Part shown: positions 7,318-9,026 of the stretch, piece by piece
Position numbering within the stretch: the first letter of the stretch is position 1
Layout of the letters: the number at the start of each line of letters is the position of its first letter
NCBI GenBank assembly: GCA_900317865.1
Contig: ONIK01000064.1
Span: forward strand, 1-9,026
DNA length: 9,026 nt
Direction of reading: 5' to 3'
Source: an uncultured Methanobrevibacter sp.
GTDB taxonomy: Archaea; Methanobacteriota; Methanobacteria; Methanobacteriales; Methanobacteriaceae
Made by a program: the position numbers and the translations under genes
Notes under the pieces: model-generated
What the model was told of the DNA's origin: nothing
What the model saw: the letters and a program-made list of their open reading frames with translations, nothing else
Database searches by the model: none

Positions 7318-7321
7318 ATGA

Positions 7322-9026
7322 TTAATATTCATCATTGCTCTTACGCCTATAACCGAATATTAATAAGAAAATTACAACAATCACAAGAATTAATGACATG
7401 AGAACTGGCTTATCATTGTCGATTTTCTTTTCTACTGACTCTTCATCAATTTCATAAGATTTTGCATCACTGCTTGAACTTGAGGATTGTGAAGATTCAC
7501 CTTCAGATGATTCTCCGGAATTTGATGGAGAAGCAACGGAAGCTGAAATTGCATTGGCCACTAAACCAAAAGTGTCTAAAGACGCATCAAATTGAGAACT
7601 GTTTGTCCTACTTACACTATTGCCTCTAGCTGTCCCATCCTGACCATTCATATTGCCATTTCCACCACCATTGGAATTCGGATTTGATGGATTTTCGCTA
7701 GGTGGAGTATAAGACGGAATATCCTGATAAATAAATTCCGGATTTCCAGTATTTGTACTTGGAATTGAATTAGGAGTAGGGACATTTATACCTCTAGGAC
7801 TTATGCCTCCGATAGTGCTTCCTGCCGGGCTGGAACTGCCAGGGCCAGTATACTGTCCACCGTCACCATCACCTAAATTGGATCCTTGACCGTTAGGATT
7901 TCCTGAAGGTCCTATAACATTACCACTGTATCCTCCTCTAGAATTACCATTTCCTCCACCAATATTAGTATTGGTAGCAGAATGGGAATTTGTTCCAGTT
8001 GGATTAACAGTACCTGGATTATTGTCATTATTTCCAGGGTCTACTGGAGTTACTGGAGTATCATCTTCAGCAGGTTCATTAGGAATAATCCATGTGACAA
8101 TATTACTTAATCTGGATCCGATTCTGATATTAGGGAAATTATAAACGGAATTATCTGCATTGGCAGGTCGTCCATTTAATTGTGTAGGACCCCAATAATT
8201 ATACCTCATATCTGCAGAAACCCTAGTACTATCACTGGTTATATATGCTGAAGAAATTGTACTTGACTCAGGTGCAAAGTTATCATATATATTGGATTGA
8301 TGTACTGTAATGTTAGCCTGACCAACACGCATTGCTCCACCGGAGATTAATGCCATATTATCAGATATGGTTGAATTAAAAATGTTTAAATTATTCTGCA
8401 CATGACCATAATAGAAATATGAATCATAATTTAAAGCTCCCCCATATCTTGCAGAATTATTGCTGATAACAGTTCTTGTAATCAAGAAGTTATTTGAAAT
8501 AAACATTGCTCCGCCGGAACTTCCTGCACGATTTTCAAGGAAATTACATAAATCAATGAATGCATCATTAGACTGTACATACAATGCACCACCATCATTT
8601 GAAGCTTGATTATCTCTAAACTCAGAATTTAAAGCATTAAATGTATTGAATGCACCATAAACAGCTCCACCATCATGATTGTTATTATACTGATAATTAT
8701 CAACCAGACCAGCATTTACACCGGTTTTGGTATCCTCTGCACGATTATCAATAAATGATGAATTTGTTATAATCAAATCAGCATCCAAATTTGAATTTGC
8801 AGAAGCTTGCTGATACTTGCCAGCTATTGCACCACCCTTTTCGGCAGAATTCCTATTGAATATTGAATTTTCAATAATCAAATCAGTACTGTTAGTATAG
8901 ATAGCACCACCCTGTCCGACAGGAACTTTACACATTGAAGTATATGAATATGTAATTCCAGTAACGGACCATGATGAAACTCCTTTTCTAACCATACAAT
9001 AATCAAAGGTTACAATTGCTGAATTA
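7322..9026 (-). CDS. Membrane-anchored adhesin-like beta-helix protein, 5' end beyond window
   Basis: 3' part of a surface protein gene; the frame stays open through 9026, so the start is not in the window. Numbering from Met at 8993-8995: residues 1-305 form a parallel beta-helix with seven GGA motifs (29, 54, 109, 135, 161, 185, 219) paired with FxxN motifs such as FNRN at 46, FIDN at 81, FRDN at 126 and FLEN at 152. This is the pattern of chlamydial polymorphic outer membrane protein repeats (PF02415 type). A cap NYWG at 266-269 is followed by WII at 302-304. Residues 306-529 are a low-complexity linker rich in Gly, Asn, Pro and Ser, ending in an acidic/Ser-rich stretch. Residues 531-548 are a hydrophobic helix, followed by a short tail starting RRK, consistent with a single C-terminal membrane anchor with the tail inside. 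Predicted role: anchored adhesin with the beta-helix displayed through the wall by the linker. No enzyme motif is visible. It resembles the ALP class of Methanobrevibacter; the ligand is unknown. Its stop lies 94 bp before the next gene. Confidence 0.9.
   Translation of the reverse strand, partial: NSAIVTFDYCMVRKGVSSWSVTGITYSYTSMCKVPVGQGGAIYTNSTDLIIENSIFNRNSAEKGGAIAGKYQQASANSNLDADLIITNSSFIDNRAEDTKTGVNAGLVDNYQYNNNHDGGAVYGAFNTFNALNSEFRDNQASNDGGALYVQSNDAFIDLCNFLENRAGSSGGAMFISNNFLITRTVISNNSARYGGALNYDSYFYYGHVQNNLNIFNSTISDNMALISGGAMRVGQANITVHQSNIYDNFAPESSTISSAYITSDSTRVSADMRYNYWGPTQLNGRPANADNSVYNFPNIRIGSRLSNIVTWIIPNEPAEDDTPVTPVDPGNNDNNPGTVNPTGTNSHSATNTNIGGGNGNSRGGYSGNVIGPSGNPNGQGSNLGDGDGGQYTGPGSSSPAGSTIGGISPRGINVPTPNSIPSTNTGNPEFIYQDIPSYTPPSENPSNPNSNGGGNGNMNGQDGTARGNSVSRTNSSQFDASLDTFGLVANAISASVASPSNSGESSEGESSQSSSSSSDAKSYEIDEESVEKKIDNDKPVLMSLILVIVVIFLLIFGYRRKSNDEY
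7352..7405 (-). other. C-terminal transmembrane anchor of the anchored adhesin
   Basis: Residues 531-548 are uninterrupted hydrophobic residues (VLMSLILVIVVIFLLIFG), preceded by an acidic/Lys segment and followed by YRRKSNDEY at the C-terminus. The positive residues after the helix fit an extracellular N-terminal part and a cytoplasmic tail. Confidence 0.88.
7409..8080 (-). other. Low-complexity Gly/Asn/Pro/Ser linker of the anchored adhesin
   Basis: Residues 306-529 from Met 8995. It starts acidic and Pro-rich (PAEDDTPVTPVDP), passes through Gly/Asn/Pro/Ser-rich sequence, then a short hydrophobic island (FGLVANAISASVAS, 476-489), then Ser/Glu-rich sequence and KSYEIDEES (512-520). Likely an extended, wall-spanning, possibly O- and N-glycosylated segment. 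Confidence 0.75.
8081..9026 (-). other. POMP-like beta-helix region of the anchored adhesin (partial)
   Basis: Repeating GGA[I/V/L/M] and FxxN motifs spaced roughly 25-55 residues apart, each marking beta-helix coils, closed by NYWG (centred near 8194) and WII. The coils continue in frame past the right edge (NSAIVTFDYC upstream of the first Met), so the helix is longer than seen. Confidence 0.8.

Noticed and set aside
8993..8995. Met codon as the true start of the anchored adhesin gene
   Set aside because: The frame continues open upstream to the window edge and still encodes beta-helix-like sequence (NSAIVTFDYC). The Met has no signal peptide after it, so the gene is cut by the window edge.
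142..9026. Cohesin, dockerin, pseudomurein-binding repeat or glycosidase domains
   Set aside because: I looked for duplicated calcium-binding loops, wall-binding repeats and clustered acidic catalytic residues, and found none that is convincing.
1..9026. CRISPR array, tRNA/rRNA gene, insertion sequence or phage-defence genes
   Set aside because: The repeats present are coding, protein-level and of unequal length. No short regular repeats with unique spacers, tRNA cloverleaf or transposase is visible.

Overview
The window reads as chromosomal DNA of a gut-type methanogenic archaeon, most likely Methanobrevibacter or a close relative in the Methanobacteriales (Methanosphaera is the main alternative). 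The grounds are very AT-rich DNA, archaeal TATA-box and U-tract signals between genes, and two Asn/Ser/Thr-rich giant surface proteins of the 'adhesin-like protein' (ALP) type that these methanogens carry in large numbers. The genus is an inference from protein style; no rRNA or housekeeping gene is present to confirm it.

Both genes lie on the minus strand and together fill almost the whole window. At the right is the 3' part of an ALP gene (7322-9026), which is open past the right edge so its start is not seen. It encodes a parallel beta-helix built from polymorphic-outer-membrane-protein-like GGA[I/L/M/V] ... FxxN repeats, a cap motif (NYWG ... WII), a long Gly/Asn/Pro/Ser-rich linker, one C-terminal membrane helix and a short basic tail. 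A 94-bp intergenic region (7228-7321) follows. It holds a T-rich terminator for the upstream gene, an archaeal TATA box for the next gene, and a 19-bp palindrome just before the annotated start. The second gene (142-7227) encodes a complete 2361-residue secreted protein: signal peptide, two successive beta-helix modules each with a short Ig-like domain, then 15 tandem Ig-like repeats running to the last residue. It has no membrane anchor. A hairpin followed by a T8 run ends this gene, and the leftmost 88 bp are AT-rich and non-coding.

Both proteins should act outside the membrane, projecting through or over the pseudomurein wall. The beta-helix faces are the likely ligand-binding heads (host glycans, other microbes, or protozoa) and the Ig array or flexible linker acts as a stalk. 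One is membrane-anchored; the other is apparently released or held non-covalently. The signals between them suggest separate transcription units rather than an operon.

Most worth checking: the translation start of the large gene, where a perfect Shine-Dalgarno-like GAGGTG sits inside the annotated reading frame six bases before an ATT codon; the palindromic leader; a 267-residue three-domain block duplicated in the stalk; and the missing anchor. I see no defence system, mobile element, CRISPR array or RNA gene.
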